The notes below the pieces were generated by a model. It was given only the letters and a program-made list of their open reading frames with translations, was not told the DNA's origin and ran no database searches. 64,000 nt of DNA from Pseudomonas nitroreducens. Its GTDB lineage: Bacteria; Pseudomonadota; Gammaproteobacteria; Pseudomonadales; Pseudomonadaceae. The stretch lies in the NCBI RefSeq assembly GCF_024170165.1, contig NZ_JALJXP010000001.1, positions 496,001-560,000 of the forward strand, written 5' to 3'. Each line of letters opens with the position of its first letter. Position 1 is the stretch's first letter. Below are positions 25,893 through 36,126 of the stretch, one piece after another. The translations under genes were made by a program, and so were the position numbers.

Positions 25893-27422
25893 TCAAGCCG
25901 GTTCGGTCTGCGCGCCCGTAGCGCGCGCGGGTAGTTGGCGGCCGGAGATCCGGTGGGCGTCGCCCGCCGGTGCCGTGCCCTTGTCGTAGGGCTTGGCCAG
26001 CAGCATGTAGATAAGGCCCGCGCCGATCACCACGACGGTGGTGAGGATCATCGAATAGTTCATGTACCAGGGCGCGTCCGGGGTGCGCGGCCAGACCATG
26101 TTGGTGATCGCCGCCACGCCGTAGATCAGCGCTGCAACGTTCACCGGCACGCCCCACTTGCCCAGGCTGAAGTGGCCGCCGGGCACCCAGCCCTTGGCGC
26201 GGGCGATCAGCGAGGCGATGACGATCAGTTGGAACGACACGTAGATGCCGATCGCGGCGAAGCCGACGATGGTGGCCACGGCGTCGCCCATGAACAGGCC
26301 CAGGCAGACGATGGCCGCCGGCATCACGCCCGCTACCACCAGCGCGACGGCCGGCACGTGGTTGGTGTTCAGCTTCGACAGGGCCTTGCTGCCGACGATC
26401 ATCTCGTCGCGGGCATAGGCGAACAGCAGGCGGCTGGCGGCAGCCTGCAGGCTCAGCACGCAGGACACGAACGACACCATCACCACCGCCATCACCAGCT
26501 TCGAGCCCACCGGGCCGAAGGCGTTGGCCAGGATGGTGGTCACCGGGTCGGTGTCTTCACCGTTGATCACACGCTGGATGTCCGGCACCGAGAGGATCAG
26601 CGCCAGGCACGCGAACATCGCGGCGGCGCCGCCGATGTAGATGGTCATGCGCATGGTCTTGGGGATCATCTTGCCGGGGTTCGGGGTTTCCTCGGCGACG
26701 TCACCGCAGGCCTCGAAACCGTAGTACTGGAACAGCCCCGCCAGGGACGCGGCGAGGAAGGCCGGCCAGTAGCTGCCGTCGATCTTGATGTCGAAGGTGT
26801 TGAACAGCACGCTGAACGACTGGTGGCGCTCGAAGATCAGCAGGTAGCCGCCCACCAGCAGCGCCCCGCCCAGTTCGCAGATGAAGCCGAACATGGCGAC
26901 GCGGGCCAGCAGTTTGGTGCCCGACAGGTTGAGCACGGTGGACAGCGCGATCAGCGCCAGGGCGATGCCGATGGCGGCGTTGCCGTGCATCTCGAAGCCG
27001 AGCATGGCGGCCATGTACGGGCTGGCGCCCACGGCGATACCGGCGATGGATGTGCACAGCGCCCAGGCATACACCCAGCCGACCATCCACGCCCAGCGCT
27101 TGCCCACCAGGCGACGCGCCCAGGGGTAGACGCCACCGGAGATCGGGAATTGCGAGACCACTTCGCAGAACACCAGGCACACCAGCATCTGGCCCAGGCC
27201 GATCAGCAGGTAGGTCCAGAACATCGGCGGACCACCGGCGGCCAGGCACAGGCCGAACAGGGTATAGACGCCGACCACCGGCGACAGGTAGGTGAAGCCC
27301 AGGGAGAAGTTCTCCCACAGGCTCATGCTGCGTTCGAAGTTGGAGCTGTAGCCGAGGGCAGCGAGCTGCTCGGCATCGGAATCGGTTACGCCAGCGGCAC
27401 GCTTGGCAGGAGACCCACTCAT
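25893..27422 (-). CDS. APC-superfamily amino acid/amine permease
   Basis: 509-aa permease with 12 predicted helices. The N-terminal segment LGYSSNFERSMSLWENFSLGFTYLSPVVGVYTLFG (about 28-62) is the typical APC helix-1 region, followed by SGGVYPWARRLVG in helix 3; the protein ends in a polar 30-residue tail. It sits 108 bp downstream of the N-demethylase gene on the same strand, separated by a hairpin, so it is likely the uptake system for the amine substrate. The subfamily looks closest to basic/choline-type or GABA-type permeases (AAT/ACT branch); the actual substrate is inferred only from location. Start ATG at 27422 with GAGAGGAAAC upstream. Confidence 0.82.
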   Translation of the reverse strand: MSGSPAKRAAGVTDSDAEQLAALGYSSNFERSMSLWENFSLGFTYLSPVVGVYTLFGLCLAAGGPPMFWTYLLIGLGQMLVCLVFCEVVSQFPISGGVYPWARRLVGKRWAWMVGWVYAWALCTSIAGIAVGASPYMAAMLGFEMHGNAAIGIALALIALSTVLNLSGTKLLARVAMFGFICELGGALLVGGYLLIFERHQSFSVLFNTFDIKIDGSYWPAFLAASLAGLFQYYGFEACGDVAEETPNPGKMIPKTMRMTIYIGGAAAMFACLALILSVPDIQRVINGEDTDPVTTILANAFGPVGSKLVMAVVMVSFVSCVLSLQAAASRLLFAYARDEMIVGSKALSKLNTNHVPAVALVVAGVMPAAIVCLGLFMGDAVATIVGFAAIGIYVSFQLIVIASLIARAKGWVPGGHFSLGKWGVPVNVAALIYGVAAITNMVWPRTPDAPWYMNYSMILTTVVVIGAGLIYMLLAKPYDKGTAPAGDAHRISGRQLPARATGAQTEPA

Positions 27423-27463
27423 CGTTGTTTCCTCTCGGGGGGGTGATGGGCAGAAGGCAATCG

Positions 27464-27491
27464 ACCGGCGGGCCTCACGACGCCCGCCGGT
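27464..27491 (-). terminator. Intercistronic hairpin between N-demethylase and APC genes
   Basis: ACCGGCGGGC (27464-27473) / GCCCGCCGGT (27482-27491), perfect 10-bp stem, 8-nt loop, 39 bp after the N-demethylase stop. There is no T tract, so partial termination or mRNA protection is more likely than full stop. Confidence 0.5.
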
Positions 27492-27530
27492 TCCCTTTTC
27501 GGGTTTGTAGTTGTGTGTACTGCTGTGGAA

Positions 27531-28547
27531 CTACTGGCCGTCGTCGAACTGCGAAAGCCACTGCACCGCCTGCTGGTGGTAGCGAGTGAAGCCCTTGTAG
27601 TCGACGAGCTGCTGGTCGAGGCTCTTGAGCACGCGGTGCATGCGCTTGGCCCACGCCGGGTTGGTGGCGATGTCTTCCAGGCTCAGCAGGTAGGTGCGGA
27701 TCGGGAACACGATGGCGTTGCTGCGCGGCAGACGGTGCAGCGGCTGCAGCTCGATGCGCAAGTAGACCTTCTGACCAGCATTCTCGGCGGTCACCGTGGT
27801 GCGGTCCGGCGCCCACTCGGGCAGGGACTCGGCGGACACGTCCAGGCGCGGGTTGACGGTCAGCGACCAGTTCAGGCGACGCACCGGGTGGCCGTTGCGC
27901 AGGCGCAGGAGGAACTTCAGCGCACGGTCGAGCATGCCGCTCTCCTTCACCAGCGGCACCGGGCCGTGGAACTCGTGCCAGGCCATGCCCAGGTTGAAGC
28001 GCAGCGAGTAGTCGGCGCGCTGGGTGGCGATGCCCGCGCCCCAGTACAGGGTGCCGTCGCGCTCTTCCTGCAGGACCCAGTCGCCCTGGGCCTGGCGGGT
28101 CACGTATTCCATCGGCTCATAGGGCAGGGTCGACGGATCACCGAAGGTGAAGGTGTCGTCGATGTTCAGCAGCTTGTTGGTCCAGTGCCAGCGGGTGCCG
28201 TCCTTCTCCAGGGAGAAGTACTCGGGGTAGTCCTTGGCGTAGGACTCCATGATCAGCTCGAGCAGGTCCCACTGCGCCTCCATCATGTGCGGCGCGGAGA
28301 CGTAGTGCATGCCCGGGTCCTTCTCCAGGGTGATCGCACGGTCGCGGCACTCGCTGATGTAGTGCTCGTCGATGTCGAACACCGCGCGGAAGGCATCGGT
28401 GCCCACCGGGACGTGCGGCTCCAGGTTCATCGAGTACATGTACTCGTCGTCCGGGAAGGGCCAGGGCGCGCGGTCGATGCAGGCCTGGCTGTTGGCGTAG
28501 GTGTAGTCGTCGCGGTAGGTTTCGTCGGGGCGGAATTGGATGGTCAT
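27531..28547 (-). CDS. Heme-dependent oxidative N-demethylase (HODM/DUF3445), dimethylamine-monooxygenase heme subunit
   Basis: 338-aa protein of the DUF3445 family. The characterised P. mendocina member (HODM) uses a PAS-fold heme to demethylate dimethylamine with O2, giving methylamine and formaldehyde. Recognisable stretches include ANSQACIDRAPWPFPDDEYMYSMNLEP near the N-terminus, NIDDTFTFGD and AMAWHEFHGPVP-like aromatic/His-rich segments in the core (LNLGMAWHEFHGP region about 205), and LHRLPRSNAIVFPIRTYLLSLED toward the end (about 281-305). The ATG at 28547 has GGAGAA upstream. It is third in a tight operon after a DmmA-type subunit and a reductase, the expected electron chain. Substrate could be another secondary amine. 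Confidence 0.85.
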   Translation of the reverse strand: MTIQFRPDETYRDDYTYANSQACIDRAPWPFPDDEYMYSMNLEPHVPVGTDAFRAVFDIDEHYISECRDRAITLEKDPGMHYVSAPHMMEAQWDLLELIMESYAKDYPEYFSLEKDGTRWHWTNKLLNIDDTFTFGDPSTLPYEPMEYVTRQAQGDWVLQEERDGTLYWGAGIATQRADYSLRFNLGMAWHEFHGPVPLVKESGMLDRALKFLLRLRNGHPVRRLNWSLTVNPRLDVSAESLPEWAPDRTTVTAENAGQKVYLRIELQPLHRLPRSNAIVFPIRTYLLSLEDIATNPAWAKRMHRVLKSLDQQLVDYKGFTRYHQQAVQWLSQFDDGQ

Positions 28548-28561
28548 GGTCGTTCTCCGGC

Positions 28562-29530
28562 TCAGCAGTCGATGACCAGCCGCGAGCACTTGGCGCGCGA
28601 CACGCAGGGCATGATTTTGGTGTTGGCGGCCTTGTCCTCGTCGGACAGCCAGTCGTCGGTGTGGAGGATTTCTCCGTCCAGCTCCAGGACGTTGGTCTCG
28701 CACATGCCGCAGGCGCCGCCGCGGCACAGGTAGGGGATTTCGTGGCCTGCGGCCTCGGCGGCTTCCAGCAGGCTCTGGTCGGGCGACACGGAGAGGGTCG
28801 CGCCGCTGCGCGCCAGGGTGACCTGGAACGCCTCGCCGACGCTGCCCTGTTCGAGGAAGCGCTCGTAGTGGATATGGCTGTCGGTCCAGCCGTGGGCGTG
28901 GGCGGCGTCGATGGTCGCCTGGATCATGCCCTCGGGGCCGCAGACGTAAACGTCGCTGCCCAGCGGCCGGTCGGCCAGCACGGCGCTGATGTTCAGGCGC
29001 TCGCCACGCTCGTCGCGGTACAGGCGCACGGCGTCGCCGTATTCCTGCAGCAGTTCCTCACCCAGACGCGCATGGGCGTCGCCGCGCACCGCCAGGTGCA
29101 CTTCGAAGGGTGTGCCGCGCAGGCGCAGTTCCGCCAGCTGCGAACACACCGGAGTGATGCCCACGCCGCCGGCGATGAACAGGTGCAGGCGCGCGTGCTT
29201 GCTCAGCGGGAACAGGTTCACTGGGCGGAGGATTTCCAGCTCGTCGCCTTCGCGCACCACGTCATGCATGTGCTTCGAACCGCCACGGCCTTCTTCCACG
29301 CGGCGCACGGCGATCTGGTAGGCACTGGCGTCGTAGGGCGAACTCATCAGCGAGTAGGCGTTGCGGTAGGTGCCGCTGGCGTGGGGCATCAGCACCACGA
29401 CGTTGCTGCCGCCGGAGAACGGCGTCAGGTGTGCGCCGTCGGTGGAGGCCAGGGTGAAGCGCTTGATCTCCGGGGTCACCTGCTCGATGCGGGTGACGCG
29501 GACATTCAGGGTTCCGTTGGACTGGGTCAT
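28562..29530 (-). CDS. PDR/VanB-type flavin/2Fe-2S oxidoreductase (DmmB-like reductase)
   Basis: 322-aa reductase passing electrons from NAD(P)H to the N-demethylase. Order of domains: flavin-binding barrel (about 1-100, RNAYSLMSSP as the FMN motif), NAD-binding domain (about 110-220, FIAGGVGITPVCSQL and VYVCGPEGM), and a C-terminal plant-type ferredoxin (about 237-322). The ferredoxin has CRGGACGMC (C-x4-C-x2-C) and a distal Cys in IMPCVSRAKC. Its ATG overlaps the stop of the upstream DmmA-type gene by four bases (ATGA), so the two are translationally coupled; the HODM gene follows 14 bp later. Family and context agree with dimethylamine monooxygenase reductase. Confidence 0.88.
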   Translation of the reverse strand: MTQSNGTLNVRVTRIEQVTPEIKRFTLASTDGAHLTPFSGGSNVVVLMPHASGTYRNAYSLMSSPYDASAYQIAVRRVEEGRGGSKHMHDVVREGDELEILRPVNLFPLSKHARLHLFIAGGVGITPVCSQLAELRLRGTPFEVHLAVRGDAHARLGEELLQEYGDAVRLYRDERGERLNISAVLADRPLGSDVYVCGPEGMIQATIDAAHAHGWTDSHIHYERFLEQGSVGEAFQVTLARSGATLSVSPDQSLLEAAEAAGHEIPYLCRGGACGMCETNVLELDGEILHTDDWLSDEDKAANTKIMPCVSRAKCSRLVIDC

Positions 29531-30126
29531 GTGTCGAGCTCCTCGGCATCGGGCAGTTCGCCGGGAACTTCGGCGTCGGCCTTCACTGCCTGGAAGGCAG
29601 CCAGGCGGCGGGAGTAGTGGTCGCGGACCACCAGGGTGCGGGCGCAGTGCGGGCAGTCGAAGACGCGCTGGGTGACGTTCTCGGTGTAACCGTCGCAATG
29701 CACGCACCAGACGCGGCGGACAAAGGAGCCGGCGTGCTCGCGCAGCACTTCGTCCTTGTTCAGGTTGATCGCATCGGCGGCTTGCATGGCGGTGCCGATG
29801 AAGCTCTCGGAGCCGGCCAGGTACAGGCGGGTGCCCATGCGCGACTGGCCCAGCAGCGCGTGCAGGTCATCGACCAGCGCGCGGTTGCTCGGGTAGATCG
29901 AAAGCTCCACGTCGGTGATGTCGCGCAGCGCCGCCAGGTGATCCTGGCCGGAGAAGGATTCGCTGGAATACAGCACGCGGATGGGCGCAGTGCGCGGCAT
30001 CTCGGCGAGCAGACGGAGCATGGCAGCGCCGCCGCTGCCCTGGCCGGCGATGATGTGGTGGTGACCACCTGCGAGCGGGCGCAACTGGTCGTAGACCGGC
30101 CGGCTCTTGATACCTGTGATGAGCAT
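29527..30126 (-). CDS. Dimethylamine monooxygenase subunit, DmmA-type with zinc-ribbon/rubredoxin-like tail
   Basis: 199 aa. The N-terminal part (about 1-130) resembles the NAD-binding half of ferredoxin reductases (YDQLRPLAGGHHHIIAGQGSGGAAMLRLL, RLYLAGSESFI). The C-terminal part has two CxxC knuckles, WCVHC and FDCPHC (about 143-165), that could bind zinc or iron. This architecture fits the small subunit of dimethylamine monooxygenase named DmmA. It is the first gene of the operon, directly downstream of a possible sigma54 promoter. The fold suggests an electron-transfer or assembly role; its exact biochemistry is not established. Confidence 0.78.
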   Translation of the reverse strand: MLITGIKSRPVYDQLRPLAGGHHHIIAGQGSGGAAMLRLLAEMPRTAPIRVLYSSESFSGQDHLAALRDITDVELSIYPSNRALVDDLHALLGQSRMGTRLYLAGSESFIGTAMQAADAINLNKDEVLREHAGSFVRRVWCVHCDGYTENVTQRVFDCPHCARTLVVRDHYSRRLAAFQAVKADAEVPGELPDAEELDT

Positions 30127-30219
30127 TATTCTTGTGCCTCCAGAACTGCCGGCACTCTGTGGTCAGAAAGCCAGCGCGATTCGAGGACCCGTGCACGGCC
30201 ACGGGTCGGAGGTACACAG

Positions 30220-30236
30220 AGCACAGGCTGTGCCAA
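30220..30236 (-). promoter_or_regulatory. Candidate sigma54 (-24/-12) promoter of the N-demethylase operon
   Basis: Minus strand: TTGGCACAGCCTGTGCT. TGGCAC is exact, the spacing is five bases, and GTGCT differs from TTGCT by one base. Transcription would start near 30208, about 80 bp before the DmmA-type ATG. The neighbouring gene encodes a sigma54 activator. The element overlaps a 13-bp palindrome GCACAGGCTGTGC, an alternative operator. Confidence 0.55.
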
Positions 30237-30416
30237 ATATTTAAGTAATTGAAATTAAAAGGAAAAGTAAGAATTCGAAAACGCAGGTGTAAGCAGAAAT
30301 GACAACGCCTGTAGGCAGGCTTGCAGCGGTGGATTGTCGCAGGGGTGTTTCTGCCGGGTGCGGCACGGCGGCGTGACCGGGTGGCCCCGAGCAGGCATAC
30401 CGTGGATGGGATTTGC

Positions 30417-30486
30417 GTAGGAGCGGACTCTGTCCGCGATGGTCTCCGGCGCGATGCGGACCTATCGCGGACGGAGTCCGCTCCTA
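30417..30486. repeat. REP pair, GGAGCGGACTCTGTCCGCGAT type
   Basis: GTAGGAGCGGACTCTGTCCG (left) and inverted copy ending GGAGTCCGCTCCTAC (right), same family as 25563-25633. Confidence 0.85.
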
Positions 30487-30521
30487 CGCGTGCCGGGAAG
30501 GACGGCGTAAAGAGGCGGCGC

Positions 30522-31958
<1,437 letters not shown>

Positions 31959-31968
31959 GCTTTTTTGC

Positions 31969-33090
31969 TCATGGATGGAGCTCCGTCGCCTTGTTCGCCA
32001 AGCGCAGCACGAAGACGCGCCAGGCCACGCCCTCGCGGATGAGGATGCGCGAGCAATGGCTGTTGAAGGACTGGTAGTTACCGAACTGGTCCGGCAGGTC
32101 GAGCACCTGCCAGGTGCGTTCGGGCAGCGGCATGCGGTTCAGCGTCGAGGCCAGCCCGGCGGCGCGGGTGATGCCGAAGGTCTGCTCGAAGGCCGCGTTG
32201 CGCCATTGCGGCTGGGCCTGCTCGTCGATCACCAGCACGGCGTCGGGCACCGCGTCGAACACCCGGCGCAGCGCTTCGATGCGCTGCTCGGCGTCGTGCT
32301 GCATGCGCAGCTCCTGACTGACATCGCGCAGGCTGCCCCACATGCGCAGCATGCGGCCGTTGTGGATGCTGGCGCGCACGTCGTTCTCCACGTAGGCCGG
32401 CGAGCCGTCGTGGCGGCGGTCCACCGACAGCGCGCCGTCGACGTGGAATTCCGCCTCGATCAGGCGCCGCACGAACTCTTCGTTGGCCGGGCTGCGCGGC
32501 CAGTACAGGCGCACCGGCTGTTCGCTGAAATCGACGTCGGCGGGCATCTCGTAGATGTTGGCCATGGCGCGGTTGCACATGCGCCAGTAGGAGCGGTTTT
32601 CGAACACCTGGCGGACGATCTCGTCGGGCGTCTCGCGCACATCCACCGACTCGGCGAACTCGATGCACCAGTAGGCCACCCGCGCGCTGAAGAGCATCTG
32701 GCTCATCACTTCGTTGGCGCTCTGCAGCTCGCCCAGGCGCCGGCTGATCGGCCCCAGCGGCATCTTCACCAGGTGCAGGCGCGCCGGCTCGCCGTCGCGC
32801 CATTGCAGCACGCCGCTGGCGAGTACCGGCAGCAGGCCGCCGTTGTGGCGGATCAGGGTCAGCTCCAGGTCCTGCACGCGCTCATCTGCCGGCGGGCTGG
32901 CGAACAGCTGCATCAGCGCGTTCAGCGAGTCGGCGGTGTAGATCAGCTCGGCGCCCTGGCCATCCAGCGAACCGGGCGGGTAGCCGAGCTGGTCGGTCTG
33001 TTCGGCGGAGACTTCGATGAAGCGTCCCTGGGACGTCAGGCTGTCGGACAGCAGCAGGCCCCTGTCCAGCAGCAGTTTGAGTGGGTCCAT
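31969..33090 (-). CDS. PAS-domain protein paired with the sigma54 activator
   Basis: 373-aa soluble protein without a visible output domain. Three PAS-like stretches are seen: N-terminal (about 10-110, LLLSDSLTSQGRFIEVSAEQTDQLGYP), central (about 145-250, MLFSARVAYWCIEFAE... with ENDVRASIHNGRMLRMWGSLRDVSQELR), and C-terminal (about 270-370, RVFDAVPDAVLVIDEQAQPQWRNAAFEQTFG). No kinase, GGDEF or HTH is present. The ATG at 33090 has GGAGGG eight bases upstream; the frame stays open further but with unlike composition. The 11-bp spacing to the activator gene implies co-expression. It may relay an amine or redox signal, perhaps with heme, to the activator; that is inference. Confidence 0.72.
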   Translation of the reverse strand: MDPLKLLLDRGLLLSDSLTSQGRFIEVSAEQTDQLGYPPGSLDGQGAELIYTADSLNALMQLFASPPADERVQDLELTLIRHNGGLLPVLASGVLQWRDGEPARLHLVKMPLGPISRRLGELQSANEVMSQMLFSARVAYWCIEFAESVDVRETPDEIVRQVFENRSYWRMCNRAMANIYEMPADVDFSEQPVRLYWPRSPANEEFVRRLIEAEFHVDGALSVDRRHDGSPAYVENDVRASIHNGRMLRMWGSLRDVSQELRMQHDAEQRIEALRRVFDAVPDAVLVIDEQAQPQWRNAAFEQTFGITRAAGLASTLNRMPLPERTWQVLDLPDQFGNYQSFNSHCSRILIREGVAWRVFVLRLANKATELHP

Positions 33091-33451
33091 TTGTCCCTCC
33101 AAGGCAGATCTCCAATGCAAATTCCCAACACGGCGAGGCGCCGTCTGAGGCGCGGGGGAAGAGCGCAGGCATGTTGCATGCCAGCCGGCAAAGCCCGTGT
33201 GCCGTGGGGTGGCGCTGGAGGGTGTATGCAAAAACGCAGCACTGCGGGCAATCACGCAGCGCAGATTGCAGGGTATCCGCTGCATCGCTGCAGCGGCGCG
33301 CCGGCCGATGGAAGGCGCTGGGCTTTTCGCGGCCAATACTGGCCAGTTGATAGCTTTTGAGATCGTTTGAGGTGCTGACGCTGCTAGGATGCGCGCGCGT
33401 TTCGCTCCCTGAGGCGCCTGTCCCAGAGCCCGTTCCCTACAAGAGGCCCCC
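33091..33451. other. Divergent intergenic region before the PAS gene and the PilZ gene
   Basis: 361 bp with several short palindromes (for example GGCCAATACTGGCC near 33338) but no convincing promoter. A GGCAC / TTGC pair on the minus strand near 33187-33205 has seven bases between its parts instead of five and was rejected as sigma54. Confidence 0.5.
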
Positions 33452-33814
33452 ATGCGCAAGCACCGCCGTTTGACCTTCCGCCACATCGGCCAGATCAACG
33501 TGACCAACCGCCTGAGCGGCGACCCCATGGGGGTGGTCCTGGATGTCTCGATGGGTGGCCTGCGGCTGGTGACGGAGGAGCCGCTGGCGCCGGGCAGCTG
33601 CTACGACATGCGCCTGGAGATTCCGGTGCGCGAGGATCACACGCGCTCGGTGGACATCACCGCGATCTGCCAGTGGTCGAAGAAGGACGCGAAGAACGTG
33701 CGCTTCGAGCAGGGCTTCAAGCTGGACCGGCCGAGCGCGGCGTTCACCGAGCTGGTGACGTCGATGTCGGTGAGTTTCAATCGGAGTTTGTTGGGGAGGG
33801 CGCGGTTGTCGTGA
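33452..33814 (+). CDS. PilZ-domain protein (putative c-di-GMP receptor)
   Basis: A 120-aa single-domain PilZ protein. The c-di-GMP-binding signatures are both present: an N-terminal basic RxxxR-like stretch (MRKHRRLTFRH) and D-V-S-M-G-G-L-R-L (D/NxSxxG, about 30-38). A further C-terminal helix (AAFTELVTSMSVSFNRSLLG) follows the barrel. It lies directly beside the lateral flagellar export genes, converging with flhA 213 bp away, so it may link c-di-GMP to swarming, as YcgR-type proteins do, although it lacks the YcgR N-terminal domain. It could equally belong to general surface regulation. Confidence 0.85.
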   Translation: MRKHRRLTFRHIGQINVTNRLSGDPMGVVLDVSMGGLRLVTEEPLAPGSCYDMRLEIPVREDHTRSVDITAICQWSKKDAKNVRFEQGFKLDRPSAAFTELVTSMSVSFNRSLLGRARLS

Positions 33815-33857
33815 TGGGGTTGGCTTGGGTGCGGGCCTGTTGCACCCTCTCCCCAGC

Positions 33858-33995
33858 CCTCTCCCTGAAGGGAGAGGGGGCCGTAAGGCATTCTGCGGAC
33901 GTTTCTGAGTCAGCCGGCGAGCGCTGAATCTCCAGCCCACTCGGGACAGTCCCCTCTCCCTTCGGAGCGGGGCGCGCAGCCAGGGGGGGAGAGGG
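33858..33995. repeat. CCCTCTCCC/GGGAGAGGG hairpins between the PilZ gene and flhA
   Basis: First hairpin CCCTCTCCC (33858-33866) / GGGAGAGGG (33871-33879), loop TGAA. Second pair of the same arms at 33952-33960 and 33987-33995 with a long loop. The arms match the terminator at 22631, so this is a repeated element that may terminate both convergent units. Confidence 0.65.
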
Positions 33996-34027
33996 CAACG
34001 CCCAGCTCGAGATTCGCCTGGAACGCC

Positions 34028-36124
34028 CTACCCCAGCGTCCCCAAAATCTGCACCCCCACCCGCTCCGGAATCTCGTTCTGCGACAGCACGTGCAGCCCC
34101 GGACTGAATACCCGCGCGTAACGCGCCAGCAGCGGCCGCAACTGCGGCATCACGGTGAGGATCGGCGGGTGGCCTTCCTTGCGCAGCTTCTCCTTCACTA
34201 CCGGCATGCTGTGCTGCAGCTGGTTGAGCAGGCTGGGCTCCACCGGGATGTTGTCCAGGCTCACCGGGCCGGCCTGCTGGGCGATGCTCAGGGCGCCGAG
34301 CAGGGTGTTCTCCAGGGCGTTCTCCAGCACGAACACGCTCAGCTCCGGGCGATCGCCGGCAATCGACGAGACGATGCTGCGGCGCAGCGCGTAGCGCACG
34401 TCGGAGGCCAGCAGCACCGGGTCCTTGGTGGTCTCGCTGCCTTCGAGCAGGGCACTGGCGATGGTGACGATGTCCTTCAGCGCGACTTCTTCCTGCAGCA
34501 GCTGGCGGAACACCCGGTGCTGCTGCGAGTAGGTCAGCTGCGCCTTCAGCGATTCGGCGAGCTTGGGCGCCTGCAGGGTCAGGCGCTGCATCAGGTGCTC
34601 GACGTCGTCGTGCTTGAAGATGTCCGGCAGGTGCTCGCGCACCACCTTGTTCAGGTGCGTGGCGACCACGCTGGCGCAGTCGATCACCTGGTAGCCCAGG
34701 TTCAGCGCGCGGGACTTGTCTGCCGGCAGAATCCACACCACCTGCATGCGGTACGCCGGGTCGACGCCGAGGATGCCGTCGATCTCGCCGTAGAGCTCCG
34801 GCGAGGGAATCGCCATCAGCCGGTCGGCGTGGATTTCCGCACCGTCGATGCGCTCGCCGTTGATGTGGATGGCGTACTGCGAGGCCTTCAGGCGCAGGCT
34901 GTCGCGAATCTGCACTTCCGGCAGGAGGAAGCCGAGGTTCTCCGAGAGCGTCTGGCGCACCCCGCGAATCCGTTGCGGCAACGGTGCGCCGCTGGCCTCG
35001 TTGACCAGGCTGACCAGCTTGTAGCCCAGCGAGATGGACAACCGCTCCACCAGCGGGATGTCTTCCCAGCCCAGTTGCTGCGCGCGCTCCTGGTCCATCG
35101 CTTGTGTCAGCGCCTGGGTCTGCTCCAGCGTATTCGCCTCGCCGGGCGGGCCGGCCAGCGACAGGCGCCAGGCGATGAAGGCCACCAGCGCGGCGAAGGC
35201 GAAGAACGCCATGTGCGGCATGCCCGGCACCAGGCCGAGCACCACGAGGATGCCGGCGACGGTATAGAGCAGCGACGGCGAGGCGAGCATCTGCTTGCGC
35301 ACCAGGCTGGTGATTTCCGCCGACTCGTTGACCCGCGTGACGATGATCGCCGCCGCGGTGGACAGCAGCAGCGCCGGAATCTGCGCCACCAGGCCGTCGC
35401 CGATGGTCAGCAGGGCGTAGCGCTGGAAGGCCTGCGCCGCCGGCAGGTCGTAGACGAAGACACCGATGGCCAGGCCGCCGAACAGGTTGATCAGCAGGAT
35501 CAGGATGCCGGCGATGGCATCGCCGCGGACGAACTTCGAGGCGCCGTCCATCGCGCCGTAGAAGTCGGCTTCCTTGGCCACTTCCGAGCGGCGGCGCTTG
35601 GCTTCGTTCTGGTCGATCAGGCCGGCGTTGAGGTCGGCGTCGATGGCCATCTGCTTGCCGGGCAGGGCGTCCAGGGTGAAGCGCGCGGTCACCTCGGAGA
35701 TGCGCTCGCCGCCCTTGGTGATGACCATGAAGTTGATGATCATCAGGATCACGAAGACGATCAGGCCGACGATGAAGTTGCCGCCGATCACCACGTGGCC
35801 GAAGGCTTCGATCACCTTGCCCGCCGCGCCGGTGCCGGTGTGGCCGTCGAGCAGCACCACGCGGGTGGAGGCGACGTTCAGGGTCAGGCGCAGCAGCGTG
35901 GTGACCAGGATCACCGTGGGCAGCAGGGAAAAGTCCAGCGGACTCTTCGACCACACGCTGACCAGCAGCACCAGGATCGCCACCACGATGTTGAAGGTGA
36001 ACAGGGCGTCCAGCACCAGCGGCGGCAGCGGCAGGATGATCATCGAGAGGATCGACAGGATGATCAGCGGGATGCCGATGCGGCCGCTCTGGAAGGTCGG
36101 CAATAGTGACTGCAGTAGGCGCAT
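34028..36124 (-). CDS. flhA: Flagellar export gate protein FlhA (lateral system)
   Basis: Forms the nonameric export ring that takes substrate-chaperone complexes at the flagellar base. 698 aa, standard length. N-terminal half has about eight membrane segments (LFTFNIVVAILVLLVSVW; LPTVILVTTLLRLTLNVASTRVVLLDGHTGTGAAGKVIEAFG is the FlhA/InvA family signature, starting about residue 68) and the FHIPEP-type region GGERISEVTARFTLDALPGKQMAIDADLNAG. The C-terminal half is cytoplasmic. Last gene of the minus-strand operon fliMNPQR-flhBA, 2 bp after flhB. Confidence 0.95.
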   Translation of the reverse strand: MRLLQSLLPTFQSGRIGIPLIILSILSMIILPLPPLVLDALFTFNIVVAILVLLVSVWSKSPLDFSLLPTVILVTTLLRLTLNVASTRVVLLDGHTGTGAAGKVIEAFGHVVIGGNFIVGLIVFVILMIINFMVITKGGERISEVTARFTLDALPGKQMAIDADLNAGLIDQNEAKRRRSEVAKEADFYGAMDGASKFVRGDAIAGILILLINLFGGLAIGVFVYDLPAAQAFQRYALLTIGDGLVAQIPALLLSTAAAIIVTRVNESAEITSLVRKQMLASPSLLYTVAGILVVLGLVPGMPHMAFFAFAALVAFIAWRLSLAGPPGEANTLEQTQALTQAMDQERAQQLGWEDIPLVERLSISLGYKLVSLVNEASGAPLPQRIRGVRQTLSENLGFLLPEVQIRDSLRLKASQYAIHINGERIDGAEIHADRLMAIPSPELYGEIDGILGVDPAYRMQVVWILPADKSRALNLGYQVIDCASVVATHLNKVVREHLPDIFKHDDVEHLMQRLTLQAPKLAESLKAQLTYSQQHRVFRQLLQEEVALKDIVTIASALLEGSETTKDPVLLASDVRYALRRSIVSSIAGDRPELSVFVLENALENTLLGALSIAQQAGPVSLDNIPVEPSLLNQLQHSMPVVKEKLRKEGHPPILTVMPQLRPLLARYARVFSPGLHVLSQNEIPERVGVQILGTLG

Positions 36125-36126
36125 GG

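Larger units (their letters stand above)
30127..30521. other. Regulatory region between the sigma54 activator gene and the N-demethylase operon
   Basis: 395 bp. It contains an AT-rich stretch (30236-30270), the candidate sigma54 promoter (30220-30236, minus strand) and a REP doublet (30417-30486). No gene is visible. Confidence 0.65.

Noticed and set aside
33187-33205. GGCAC / TTGC pair on the minus strand before the PAS gene as a sigma54 promoter
   Set aside because: Seven bases separate the elements instead of five, and the -24 T is absent.
33777-36106. Long open frames on both strands across flhA (725 codons minus, 671 codons plus)
   Set aside because: FlhA is unmistakable in its own frame; the others are out-of-frame or antisense shadows with no family motif.
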